Of a DNA stretch of 64,000 nt, positions 9,187-17,549 are shown in pieces. The DNA lies in assembly GCA_025055455.1 (NCBI GenBank), contig JANWXD010000001.1, forward strand, positions 62,001-126,000. The letters are read 5' to 3'. Each line of letters opens with the position of its first letter. The stretch's first letter is position 1. The translations under genes and the position numbers were made by a program. Origin of the DNA: Bryobacteraceae bacterium (GTDB taxonomy: Bacteria > Acidobacteriota > Terriglobia > Bryobacterales > Bryobacteraceae). The notes beneath the pieces were generated by a model. That model saw only the letters and a list, made by a program, of their open reading frames with translations. It made no database searches and had not been told where the DNA came from.

Positions 9187-9300
9187 CGGGTGCTACCTGG
9201 TCCCTTTCCGACTCTTGGCCTACAAGGAGACGTGCGTGCAGCCGCTCACGTTTCCCAGGACCCACGCCCGTCCACGAGCGCAGGCTGCCCGCGAAGTTTT

Positions 9301-9329
9301 ATTGTAGCCGACGGATCGGAGGACGACAA
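9301..9329 (-). promoter_or_regulatory. candidate sigma-70 promoter for bamA-ompH
   Basis: On the minus strand TTGTCG (9329-9324) and TACAAT (9306-9301) are separated by 17 bp. Initiation would fall near 9294 and leave a leader of roughly 108 nt before the bamA ATG. Confidence 0.6.
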
Positions 9330-9430
9330 CGCGCCCGAAAACGCGGTGGGAGTCCGCCGCCGAAAGCCGCGTGGCGCCTTCCGCCGGGACCCGGAGACCT
9401 GGCCGGGTCGAAGATCGCTGACCGGTCTGC

Positions 9431-9436
9431 TATAGT
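9431..9436 (+). promoter_or_regulatory. -10-like TATAGT before purE
   Basis: TATAGT lies 14 bases before the purE ATG with no Shine-Dalgarno sequence in between; the -35 position has only a weak match. The mRNA leader would be under ten bases. Confidence 0.5.
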
Positions 9437-9450
9437 GGGCGGTTACGCGT

Positions 9451-9957
9451 ATGTCGCAGGGAGCTCACCCAAATTCTGGACCTTTGGTTGCGATCATGAT
9501 GGGCAGCAAGTCGGATTGGGAAACGATGCGGCATGCTGCCGAGACTTTGGAGCGCTTCGGCGTCCCGCACGAATCGCGCGTGCTGTCCGCCCACCGCACG
9601 CCAGCCGAGACGGCGGACTACGCCAGTCAGGCCGAACGGCGCGGCATCGAGGTGATTATTGCGGCCGCCGGCGGCGCGGCGCACCTGGCCGGCGTGGTGG
9701 CGGCCCATACCCTGGTTCCGGTGCTCGGCGTACCGATTGAGAGCCCGTCGCTCAAGGGACTGGACTCGCTCCTTTCGATGGTGCAGATGCCGGGGGGCAT
9801 CCCCGTCGGAACCCTGGCGATCGGGAAGGCCGGGGCGATCAACGCAGCCTTGCTCGCTGTAGCCATTCTCGCCAACCGGCGCCCGGAGCTTCGCGAAAAG
9901 TTGCGTGCCTTCCGTCAGGAGCAAGCCCGCAAAATCTTGGAAGAAAAGCTCTCCTGA
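9451..9957 (+). CDS. purE: N5-carboxyaminoimidazole ribonucleotide mutase PurE
   Basis: PurE moves the carboxylate of N5-CAIR to carbon 4 to give CAIR in de novo purine synthesis. Class I signatures are present: GSKSD (18-22), the SAHRTP loop with H48, AGGAAHLAG and the [29 protein letters not shown] block (read here as shorter motifs GVPIES and MPGGIPVGT). At 168 aa it is the normal length. No purK accompanies it; comEC follows after about 50 nt, so the neighbours give no pathway context. The start is fixed by the domain beginning ten residues later. Confidence 0.97.
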   Translation: MSQGAHPNSGPLVAIMMGSKSDWETMRHAAETLERFGVPHESRVLSAHRTPAETADYASQAERRGIEVIIAAAGGAAHLAGVVAAHTLVPVLGVPIESPSLKGLDSLLSMVQMPGGIPVGTLAIGKAGAINAALLAVAILANRRPELREKLRAFRQEQARKILEEKLS

Positions 9958-10007
9958 GCCCGCCGGAGAAATCCCGCCGCGCACGGTCCACTTACTAGAC
10001 GAGGGCT

Positions 10008-12551
10008 GTGCGCGAACCGCTGTTGGCGCCCGCGGTCGCTCTGGCCGCCGGAATCGCCATCTCCCGGCTGATTCCCTTCAGCTCCGCCGAGCTGCTGCCG
10101 CGCATTGGCGCCTTGGCGCTGCTCGGTTGGGTCGCGGCGCGGCGCGGATCGCGCCCGCTAGCGACGGTGGCCGTCTGCCTCGCCGTATTTTTCGCCGGGA
10201 TTTGGCTGGAGCGGGCGCGGCGCCCCGGGCCCCCGCCCGTGCTCGATGCAGCCCCACGTGAGGTGGTCCTGCTGGAAGGTTGCGTGGTCGAGCCGCCCTT
10301 GTTTTTCGCCGACCGCCAACGCTTCGTTTTGGAGCTGGCGCCGGGAGCCCGCGCCCAAGTCACGCTGTACCGGCGAGAGGGAGAGGCGCCGCCCCGGCTT
10401 GTTTACGGCCAGCGGATCGAACTCGAGGCCAAAGTACGCTCCCCGCGCAACTACGGCAATCCCGGAGCGTTCGACTACGAAAGCTACTTAGCTCGCCGAC
10501 ACATTTACTGGCTGGCCTCGGCGCGCGCCTCCACGGTGCGCACGCTTCCCGGCACCTGTGGAAGCCCCTTTTGGAGCGCGGTCTACAAAGCGCGGGAGAA
10601 GGCGATCGAACGCCTCGACCGGCTCTACCAAGGCAACGCGTACGCCACCGGGATGATGCGCGCCATCTTGATTGGCGACGAGGGCAAACTCGAGCGGGTT
10701 TGGACCGAGACCTTTCGCCTCACCGGGACCTATCATGCCATTGTCATCTCCGGCTTGCACCTGGCCGCCTTCGCTGCTGTCTTTCTGTTCCTGGTTCGTG
10801 TGGTGAGCCTGCCGCATGGGCCCGCCTTTGTCGCCACCGCGGCGGTGGCTTGGTTTTACGCGCTGATCACGGGGGCGGAAACTCCGGTGGTGCGCGCCGC
10901 CTGGGGACTCTCGTTGTACTTGATCGCGCGCTACTGCTACCGCCGACCGCGCCTGCTCAACCTGCTGGCGACCGTGGCGATTCTCTTCCTGGTTTGGGAT
11001 CCCCACCAGCTCTTCGAAGCGAGCTTTCAACTGTCTTTTCTGTGCATCCTCACAATTGGCGCGCTGGCGCTCCCGGTGCTCGAACGGACTTCGGCGCCGC
11101 TGGCGCGCGGCCTGTCCGATTTGTCCAACCCGGATCGGGACGTGCACTTGGCGCCGCGCATCGCACAGTTCCGCGTCGAGCTACGCTTGATCGCCGAAAC
11201 CGTGACGCTGCTCGTCCGGATTCCTCCGCGGTACACGCTGGCCGGCCTCGCGTTGTTGCTGCGCCTCGCCTTCTACGCCTACGAGCTGCTCGTGGTATCG
11301 GCAGCGACCCAAGCGGGCCTGGCGCTGCCTATGGTCGTCTACTTTCACCGGCTGTCATGGTCGGGCTTGTCGGCCAACCTGCTGGTGGTGCCGCTGATGT
11401 CGCTGGTGGTGCCGCTCGGGCTGCTGGCCGTCGCCACCGGATCGGATCTGGCCGGCAGGGCCGCAGCCGTGTTTCTGGAAGCCTCGCGGCGCGTCGTGGA
11501 ATGGCACGCTGCGTGGGAGCCAGCCTGGCGCGTGCCGCCGCCGCCCCTGTGGCTGGCCGTGGCCTTGGTGGCTTCCCTCGTTGCACTCGCCTTGAGTCTG
11601 CGACAGGGCCGTCGCTGGCGCGTTGCCGTCGTTGCCTTCGTAGCCTTGCTAGGCGTCGTCGCCTGGCATCCGTTCCGGCCCAAGGTGCGCGGCGGAACCC
11701 TGGAGCTGACAGTGATGGACGTCGGCCAAGGCGACGGCCTGCTGGTGGCGTTCCCGGATGGGAAGCTCATGGTCGTGGATGCCGGTGGCGTGCCGCAGTT
11801 CCTCCGCCAGTCCCGGTTTGACACCGGCGAGCAGATCGTGGGGCCGTATCTCTGGAGCCGTTCCATCCGCCGCCTGGACGCGATCGTGATGTCGCACGCT
11901 CACGAGGACCATATGGGCGGCCTGGCGAGCTTGATCCGCAATTTCCAACCTGGCGAGCTGTGGCACGGCGCCGTCCCCGAAACCCCGTCCTGGAGGGAAT
12001 TGCGGACGGCGGCCCTTGGCGCCGGGGTTCGCCTGCGCCGGCTGGATGCGGGGCACAAGTTCCGCTTCGGCGGCGCGGAGATCGAAGTGCTGGCGCCGCC
12101 AGAGAACTACGAGCCCGGAGAGCGGGCGCGCAACGACGACTCTCTGGTGCTGCGAATCCGCTACGGGACGCGGTCAGTGCTGCTGACCGGCGATGCCGAG
12201 AAGCGCACGGAACGATTTCTCGTGGAGCGAGGCGTCCTGTCAGCCAGCGACGTCCTCAAAGTGGCGCACCACGGCAGCCGCAGCTCGACCACGGAGCCGT
12301 TTCTGGAGCGCGTCTCGCCCGTCTTCGCCATCATTTCCGCAGGGAAGGACAACCTGTACGGGTACCCTCACCCGGAAGTGATCGAGCGTCTGCGGGCCAA
12401 GCGGGTCACCGTACTCGGCACCAGCGAGTGGGGCGCGATCACGCTGCGCACCGACGGCGTCCGGTGGGAGTTGGGGACTCATCGCTGGTCGCGGGCCTTG
12501 TGGCATCCCTGGCCCGTACTCGCCGCCTTTGTCGACGGGGCGGCTCCGTGA
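10008..12551 (+). CDS. comEC: ComEC/Rec2 family DNA-uptake channel
   Basis: ComEC forms the inner-membrane channel that passes single-stranded DNA into the cytoplasm during transformation. The protein has an N-terminal DUF4131 region with two membrane helices and a soluble OB-like part (to about 200), the multi-helix Competence domain (about 215-530, starting around GMMRAILIGDEG and HAIVISGLHLAAF), and a C-terminal metallo-beta-lactamase-like domain with the H630-A-H632-E-D634-H635 motif and a VAHHGS second histidine site. All three domains are intact, so a functional channel is plausible. The start is GTG at 10008. No other competence gene is in the window. Confidence 0.93.
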   Translation: MREPLLAPAVALAAGIAISRLIPFSSAELLPRIGALALLGWVAARRGSRPLATVAVCLAVFFAGIWLERARRPGPPPVLDAAPREVVLLEGCVVEPPLFFADRQRFVLELAPGARAQVTLYRREGEAPPRLVYGQRIELEAKVRSPRNYGNPGAFDYESYLARRHIYWLASARASTVRTLPGTCGSPFWSAVYKAREKAIERLDRLYQGNAYATGMMRAILIGDEGKLERVWTETFRLTGTYHAIVISGLHLAAFAAVFLFLVRVVSLPHGPAFVATAAVAWFYALITGAETPVVRAAWGLSLYLIARYCYRRPRLLNLLATVAILFLVWDPHQLFEASFQLSFLCILTIGALALPVLERTSAPLARGLSDLSNPDRDVHLAPRIAQFRVELRLIAETVTLLVRIPPRYTLAGLALLLRLAFYAYELLVVSAATQAGLALPMVVYFHRLSWSGLSANLLVVPLMSLVVPLGLLAVATGSDLAGRAAAVFLEASRRVVEWHAAWEPAWRVPPPPLWLAVALVASLVALALSLRQGRRWRVAVVAFVALLGVVAWHPFRPKVRGGTLELTVMDVGQGDGLLVAFPDGKLMVVDAGGVPQFLRQSRFDTGEQIVGPYLWSRSIRRLDAIVMSHAHEDHMGGLASLIRNFQPGELWHGAVPETPSWRELRTAALGAGVRLRRLDAGHKFRFGGAEIEVLAPPENYEPGERARNDDSLVLRIRYGTRSVLLTGDAEKRTERFLVERGVLSASDVLKVAHHGSRSSTTEPFLERVSPVFAIISAGKDNLYGYPHPEVIERLRAKRVTVLGTSEWGAITLRTDGVRWELGTHRWSRALWHPWPVLAAFVDGAAP

Positions 12552-12576
12552 CTGCCGGGGCAGAGCCTAACTCTTG

Positions 12577-12867
12577 CTAGCCGATCGTAGAGGCAGCCTT
12601 GAGAATCTGATAGACGTTCCAGACGACGATCGCAGCGAAGACATAGTTTACCCAGTGGATCACGTTTAACCGGCGGCTCCAGACACAGTAGCCGCCCAGC
12701 ACAACCCCGATCAGTTTGACCAGGGTAAGGCCGCCGACCGTGTCGATCTCAATCAGCCACCGGGCAAAGGGACTCATTTCCACTCCGCCCATCCGCAACC
12801 CGGCAAGGGTGGTCATGAAGTCCAACACCTGCAGCAGGAAAAACAGCTCGATGGCATTCATGGTCAC
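12577..12867 (-). CDS. small membrane protein, DUF5658-like
   Basis: This 96-residue protein has three hydrophobic helices (about 6-24, 44-62 and 70-88). The arrangement of a first helix ending in DFMTTLAGLRMGGVEMSP and a following FARWLIE matches the DUF5658 type, whose role is unknown. AAGGA sits about ten bases before the ATG, and TATAGT (12913-12908, minus strand) would give a leader of about 34 nt. It converges on comEC. Confidence 0.65.
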   Translation of the reverse strand: MTMNAIELFFLLQVLDFMTTLAGLRMGGVEMSPFARWLIEIDTVGGLTLVKLIGVVLGGYCVWSRRLNVIHWVNYVFAAIVVWNVYQILKAASTIG

Positions 12868-13035
12868 ATCCTTCGGCGCAAGAGGCCCAGCCCTGCACCT
12901 CCTCGGTACTATAGTCCCGACAGCGCTCGTTCCCTCTCACGTACAAGCGCGCGGTTCGTCGGAGTCATCGGCAGTCAACCGCGTCAACTGTAGTGTTCGC
13001 CCCGCTTGGCCCAAGCGATTATCGCACAACGCCAA

Positions 13036-13065
13036 TCGACGCAGCGCGGAGCGAACCGCTATAAT
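13036..13065 (+). promoter_or_regulatory. candidate promoter, TCGACG-N18-TATAAT
   Basis: A perfect TATAAT at 13060-13065 with a 4/6 -35 match (TCGACG, 13036-13041) lies about 60 nt before the small ORF at 13125. Confidence 0.5.
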
Positions 13066-13124
13066 GGGGTCAGTCCCGCGAACGATCTCGAAGGCTGTTT
13101 CTCCAAGGCGCCGCGATTGTTTCG

Positions 13125-13364
13125 ATGCAGATAGACGGCTGGCTCGGTCCGCTTGCCATCCTTGTTCCCGCCGCAGTAATCTTGGTGGTCATCTTGGTGG
13201 AGTCGCGGCGGTGGGTGCAGTCCCGACGGCGTGAGCGAGAGATGGCCCGCGCGCTGCGTCGCTATTTGGCACAAACCACGCTGGCACAGGGCGGCACGGA
13301 TCGCCGCAATTCTGACGGAGAGGAACTTTCGGGCAGCAACACGGTCGGGGAAGAGTTCCGATAG
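13125..13364 (+). CDS. small single-pass membrane protein, 79 aa
   Basis: A hydrophobic helix (about 6-25, GPLAILVPAAVILVVILV) is followed by a strongly basic stretch (RRWVQSRRRERE) and a polar tail. The topology suggests an inner-membrane anchor with a cytoplasmic tail. A perfect TATAAT lies upstream, but there is no clear ribosome-binding site. It converges on the DUF362 gene with five bases between stops. No family is recognised and the ORF could be spurious. Confidence 0.45.
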   Translation: MQIDGWLGPLAILVPAAVILVVILVESRRWVQSRRREREMARALRRYLAQTTLAQGGTDRRNSDGEELSGSNTVGEEFR

Positions 13365-13369
13365 CCGGC

Positions 13370-14389
13370 TCACGACGCGAGACGGATTCCGCGTTGGGCC
13401 GGTATGAAATCCAAAAGCTGGAAATGCTGCCGTAGGCGGCGCCAGTTCTCGCCTCGCTGAGCAATGTGGCTTTCACGGATCGGGCCGAGCCATCCGCTTG
13501 CAGCGCGGAGGTGAGGGATCTTCCGCGGATCCACTCCCATGAGGCGAGCACAAGTGGCGTCCACCGCGGGCAAGTTGGCCCCGAGGACCAGTACTCCCGC
13601 CTGTCGGGGTGTGCCCATAATGGGGCCATCACCTTCCATCCCCACAATTCCGTCGACGATGGCGAGCCCCGGCGCCACCGTGGCGCAGATGTCCACGATG
13701 GACTCGTGGATCCCCTCTTGATGAAACACGTTCTTGGGCCAACCGTACACGTTGCCCGGCATCAAGCCGAACAGGTTTTTCATCGAAAGCGTGACGCCCG
13801 TCCAATGGTGCGTCTTGAGTTTGGGCATGGACACGATGAGGTCGGCCTCACGCAAGGCCGCCGGCAGCGCCAGCCACTTCAGTCTGGTCAGTCGGCCACG
13901 ATTCGGGACACGGAAAAAAGCATCCGTATTCAGATCCACGAACGGGAGGCGATCTTCCAGCAGGACCTCGCTGAGCCCGGATTCTTCGAGGACCCACAGG
14001 GAGTCACGCACATGTCCGGCCCCTTCGCCCACAGTGACCCGTGCCGCACCCAGTCGGAGAAAGGTCTCGGCCACGGCACGTACGAGTAACGGATGGGTAT
14101 TGACGTGTCCACGGGAACGATCCGGCTCGACGAGGTTGGGCTTGAGAAGCACCTTCTTGCCGCGGAGTTGCGCAGACCCCCAGCCCAGCTCGGCGAGTCC
14201 CCGGCGCAACACGTCCTCCAGAGGGCCGTCGTACCGCTCCGCTTTGGCGATGAACACACTCGCCCTCAGCCCGGACTCGTATGGGCCCTTGTACCATGAG
14301 GCAGCGCCCAAGCCGACGGCAGCTCCGGCGCCGGCGAGCTGCACAAACCGGCGTCGCGACAGGCTCTGCTTATCCCGCTTTTCCGGCAT
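13370..14389 (-). CDS. DUF362 domain protein with Tat signal
   Basis: The N-terminus has a twin-arginine signal (SRRRFVQLAGAGAA), so the protein is probably exported folded. The rest is a DUF362 domain: KVLLKPNLVEPDRSRGHVNTHP (read as KPNLVEP then VNTHP), VGEGAGH, a SMPKLKTHHWTGVTLSMKN core (MPKLKTH) and a C-terminal DATCARLMGVDP element. DUF362 proteins are often iron-sulfur or ferredoxin-linked, but I see no cysteine cluster here, so this is the cluster-free form. Its ATG abuts the stop of the toroid gene (TAGATG) with AAGGAG in front, so the two are translated from one message. Function unknown. Confidence 0.85.
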   Translation of the reverse strand: MPEKRDKQSLSRRRFVQLAGAGAAVGLGAASWYKGPYESGLRASVFIAKAERYDGPLEDVLRRGLAELGWGSAQLRGKKVLLKPNLVEPDRSRGHVNTHPLLVRAVAETFLRLGAARVTVGEGAGHVRDSLWVLEESGLSEVLLEDRLPFVDLNTDAFFRVPNRGRLTRLKWLALPAALREADLIVSMPKLKTHHWTGVTLSMKNLFGLMPGNVYGWPKNVFHQEGIHESIVDICATVAPGLAIVDGIVGMEGDGPIMGTPRQAGVLVLGANLPAVDATCARLMGVDPRKIPHLRAASGWLGPIRESHIAQRGENWRRLRQHFQLLDFIPAQRGIRLAS

Positions 14390-15262
14390 CTAAACTCCTT
14401 TTCGGCTCGTCAGCCCATTCGGCGAGCAGCTGGCCAGCAATAAGACCGCGACAGAAGAAGTTTCATAGGGTCCGAAATGCGTCTCCCGGTCGAGCGCCTC
14501 CTCGATCCAGGCGCTCGCAGATTGGGGCCGGGCACCCCAGCTCGCTAGGCCGAGAAGGCCCCACCCCAGACTCAAGGGGGTGCGAATCCGCCCGAGGATT
14601 CGTTCGAGGTAGCCGATCGACAGCAGGACCGAGCTGCGCCCCGTAAGACCGGCCAAAGCACACAGAGCTACACCTGTCGTGTCGGGAAGAGGACGCAACG
14701 GTTGACCAAACACGGTTGTGTTGCCGTAGTTCCAGCCGCCGCCGGGCAGTTGCCGGTTCAGCAACATTCGGGCTGCCTCCGTGACCCGGCCATGGCGGCA
14801 ATAACCGGTCCGACACAACGCCAACACAGATAACGAGGTCGGCACGACCCAGGAATGCGTACCCAAGACCCAGGGCCATCCCCGGAGGCTTGTGTCATGT
14901 CCCACCGGACTGTCCGCCTCCCGGACCGTGTGGCGGCCCGTGTGAGCGAGCAAGAACTGAGCCGCCCTTTGCACTCGGTCCCGGTGGGAGCCAGCCGCGG
15001 CCCAAGCGAGCATGGCCACTGGCGTGGGCCAGATCACGTCCGGTTGATCGGCGGCGACCGGAACGCGCCCATCGGGCAGCTGACGGGCAGCCAACCATGC
15101 CAGCGACGGCTGTAAGTCGCTCGCAGGCGCCTCTGCCGTCGCCATCGCCAGCGCCGCCCACGCGGTCGCCCCCGGTTCGGCGGGCAGTGAAGGTCTGGTG
15201 GGGAACCCGCCGTCAGGCAATCGGCGGCGGAGCAAGGTCTGGAAGGCGCGGGCCGCCCCCAT
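14390..15262 (-). CDS. prenyltransferase/squalene-oxidase-repeat (alpha/alpha toroid) protein
   Basis: The sequence is made of repeated helical hairpins with QxxDG/W-like turns: RRLPDGGFPT near 17, RQLPDGRVPV near 70 and RQLPGGGWNYGN near 173, typical of squalene-hopene-cyclase-like toroids. The DXDD acid motif of cyclases and the zinc ligands of protein prenyltransferases are not seen, so enzymatic terpene cyclisation is not supported; only one half of a cyclase would fit into 290 aa. No signal peptide. I chose ATG at 15262 over TTG at 15271. It sits between a small membrane protein and the DUF362 gene on one message. A binding or scaffold role is as likely as catalysis. Confidence 0.75.
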   Translation of the reverse strand: MGAARAFQTLLRRRLPDGGFPTRPSLPAEPGATAWAALAMATAEAPASDLQPSLAWLAARQLPDGRVPVAADQPDVIWPTPVAMLAWAAAGSHRDRVQRAAQFLLAHTGRHTVREADSPVGHDTSLRGWPWVLGTHSWVVPTSLSVLALCRTGYCRHGRVTEAARMLLNRQLPGGGWNYGNTTVFGQPLRPLPDTTGVALCALAGLTGRSSVLLSIGYLERILGRIRTPLSLGWGLLGLASWGARPQSASAWIEEALDRETHFGPYETSSVAVLLLASCSPNGLTSRKGV

Positions 15263-15316
15263 AAAATACAACGCCCAGTTTAGCGTAGGGCGGAAACAGG
15301 CTGCGTGCGACCTGTC

Positions 15317-15727
15317 TCAGCGGGGAGAGGTGACGGCTCCACTCAGCACCGCGCCAATCAGGGCAGCCATTCCCAGAGTTAGGTACCGTCCGGCATGCTC
15401 CTGAATCAGCCTCGGAAGTTGCTCCACGTCCAAACCGTGCTGCGGCGTAACCGGCTGAAGCCTCCACAGCCACTCCGAGACCGGGACAAGTAGCATCGCC
15501 GCGACAGCCCAGCGCCACGGTCGGCTCGGCGCGAGCACGCCCAGCACACAGCCGAGACTGAAAAACGCGCCACATTGCACCAAGAGACGGACCCATGCCG
15601 ACCCAAGCGGCACGACAAAATCCGGAGTGTGGACGGCCACGGCTCCCGCAAGGGCGCCGATCAACCAGAGAACTGCGTCTCCGGCAGGCAGCCAGTCGTG
15701 CCTCCTCCGGACCGGCATCGTCGGCAC
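15317..15727 (-). CDS. multi-pass membrane protein, first gene of toroid-DUF362 unit
   Basis: Four hydrophobic segments are visible (around AVLWLIGALAGAVAV, LLVQCGAFFSLGCVLGVLA, WAVAAMLLVPVSEWL and YLTLGMAALIGAVLSG) in about 136 residues. No family recognised. The longest frame starts at 15811, but that codon overlaps the start of the divergent FAD oxidoreductase and would leave no promoter. GTG at 15727 has GGGGAA seven bases before it and is my choice; ATG at 15718 is an alternative. The toroid gene follows after about 54 nt. Confidence 0.6.
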   Translation of the reverse strand: MPTMPVRRRHDWLPAGDAVLWLIGALAGAVAVHTPDFVVPLGSAWVRLLVQCGAFFSLGCVLGVLAPSRPWRWAVAAMLLVPVSEWLWRLQPVTPQHGLDVEQLPRLIQEHAGRYLTLGMAALIGAVLSGAVTSPR

Positions 15728-15809
15728 CGCAGCTTTCCCCAGAATAACGCGCAGTGCTCGGAGGATCCGAGTTCCCGGAGCGGCCGCCATCGGCGACAAT
15801 GGTTGCCGC

Positions 15810-17399
15810 ATGGCTACGAGCTACGACGTCATCGTGATCGGCGGCGGCCACAACGGCCTAGTTGCCGCGGCGTATCTGGCCCGGGCTGGGCGCAAAGTGC
15901 TGGTGCTCGAGCGGCGCGAACTCGTCGGCGGCTGCTCGGTCACCGAGCCGCTCTGGCCGGGCTTTCGCGTTTCCACCGCCGCTTACCTGACGAGTCTCCT
16001 CCACGAACGCGTCATTGCCGACCTGGAACTGGAACGGTTCGGCTACCGGGTGGATCCCAAGGATCCGGCCTTCTTTTCGCCGCTGCCCGACGGCCGGCAT
16101 CTGTTCATGTGGCAGGATGGGCGCCGCACCGTGGAAGAGATCGCCCGGTTTTCGCGCCGCGATGCCGAACGCTATCCCGCTTACGAGGCCCACCTCGAAC
16201 GGCTGGCGCGAATCGTCGAGTGGTTGCTCACGAGGACCCCGCCCCGCTTTCCGCCGCAGGGCGCCGGAGACGTCCTGGACTGGGTGAAATTCGCGGCCCG
16301 GCTTCAGGGGCTGGCACGCCGCGAGCTCGCCGCCCTCGTGAAGATCTTCACCCAGAGCGCTGCCGACTTCTTGGACGAATGGTTCGAGTCCGACGAGCTG
16401 AAGGTGACGCTGGCCACGGACGGTGTGATCGGCGCCAACGGCGGACCGCGTTCGCCGGGGACGGCTTACATCCTGCTGCACCACTGCATGGGCGGCGTGG
16501 GAGGCAAGCGCGGACTTTGGGGCTTCGTGCGGGGCGGCATGGGCGCCGTCGCCGAAGCCATGGCGGCTTCGGCCCGCCGCTGGGGCGCGGAGATTCGCAC
16601 CGGCTCGAGCGTGGAGCGGATCCTGGTGCGGGACGGGCGCGCCCGCGGTGTAGTGCTGGACACCGGGGACACGGTCGAATCCTCCATCGTCGTCTCCAAT
16701 CTCGACCCGAAGCGCACGTTCCTGAAGCTGGTCGAAGCGCGCGAACTGCCCGAGGATTTCCTCGCAGCGATCCGTCGGTATCGATCCGAGGGGACCTCGC
16801 TGAAGATCAACCTGGCCCTGGGCGGGTTGCCGGAGTTCCGCGCCTTGCCGGGCGCGCCTGGGCCTCAGCATCGGGCCACGATTCACATCTGCCCCTCGAT
16901 CGACTATGTCGAACGCGCCTGGGACGACGCCAAGTACGGCCGTCCTTCGGCGTACCCGATGCTCGAGTTGACCATCCCCACAATGTACGATCCGTCGCTA
17001 GCGCCCCCGGGCAAGCATATTATGGGCGTGTTCCTTCAGTACGCGCCCTACTGGCTGCGCGAGGGCACTTGGGACGAGTTGCGGGAGCCTTACGCCGAGC
17101 GGGTGTTGAACCTGATCGCCGAGTACGCTCCGAACATTCGTGCGATTGTCGAAGCCTGCCACGTGCTGACGCCGCTCGATCTGGAGCGCACCTTCGGTCT
17201 GACCGGCGGCAACATCTTCCACGGCGAGATGAGCCTCGATCAGATGTTCGCTATGCGGCCGGTTGCCGGTTGGGGGCAGTACCGCACACCGATCCGCGGT
17301 CTGTATCTGTGCGGCTCCGGCACGCATCCCGGCGGCGGCGTCACCGGCGTTCCCGGACACAACGCCGCCCGGGAAATCTTGCGGGACGGGATCCGGTGA
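15810..17399 (+). CDS. FAD-dependent oxidoreductase, phytoene-desaturase/PYROXD2-like
   Basis: The protein starts directly with an FAD-binding Rossmann motif (VIVIGGGHNGLVAAAYLARAG, seen as GGGHNGL and LVLERRELVGGCS) and ends with the family C-terminal dinucleotide signature (LYLCGSGTHPGGGV then GHNAARE). It belongs to the COG1233 carotenoid-desaturase-like flavoproteins; the closest-looking group is the PYROXD2-like one with unknown substrate. At 529 aa it is full length. The start is certain because the Rossmann strand begins at residue 5. A GACAAT hexamer ends nine bases before the ATG. It is divergent from the membrane/toroid/DUF362 unit, which makes an isoprenoid or lipid link thinkable but unproven. 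Confidence 0.88.
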   Translation: MATSYDVIVIGGGHNGLVAAAYLARAGRKVLVLERRELVGGCSVTEPLWPGFRVSTAAYLTSLLHERVIADLELERFGYRVDPKDPAFFSPLPDGRHLFMWQDGRRTVEEIARFSRRDAERYPAYEAHLERLARIVEWLLTRTPPRFPPQGAGDVLDWVKFAARLQGLARRELAALVKIFTQSAADFLDEWFESDELKVTLATDGVIGANGGPRSPGTAYILLHHCMGGVGGKRGLWGFVRGGMGAVAEAMAASARRWGAEIRTGSSVERILVRDGRARGVVLDTGDTVESSIVVSNLDPKRTFLKLVEARELPEDFLAAIRRYRSEGTSLKINLALGGLPEFRALPGAPGPQHRATIHICPSIDYVERAWDDAKYGRPSAYPMLELTIPTMYDPSLAPPGKHIMGVFLQYAPYWLREGTWDELREPYAERVLNLIAEYAPNIRAIVEACHVLTPLDLERTFGLTGGNIFHGEMSLDQMFAMRPVAGWGQYRTPIRGLYLCGSGTHPGGGVTGVPGHNAAREILRDGIR

Positions 17400-17479
17400 G
17401 CACCTTGTAGCTAAATCCACCGCGCGCCACGCCAGACGGCCCGGCCGAAACTTTTGTGCCGCCGGGCTAGACTGCTTTG

Positions 17480-17508
17480 CCCCGCGGGGGTTGATTCCCC
17501 CCGCGGGG
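17480..17508. terminator. GC-rich hairpin between convergent genes
   Basis: CCCCGCGGGGG-TTGATT-CCCCCCGCGGGG forms an 11-bp stem with a 6-nt loop, between the stop of the FAD oxidoreductase and the stop of the TonB receptor. It lacks a T-run on either side but is well placed to serve both genes. Confidence 0.6.
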
Positions 17509-17549
17509 CCTACGAAGGTGCGTCCGCTGCTCCGGAGCGGACCCGTGCT

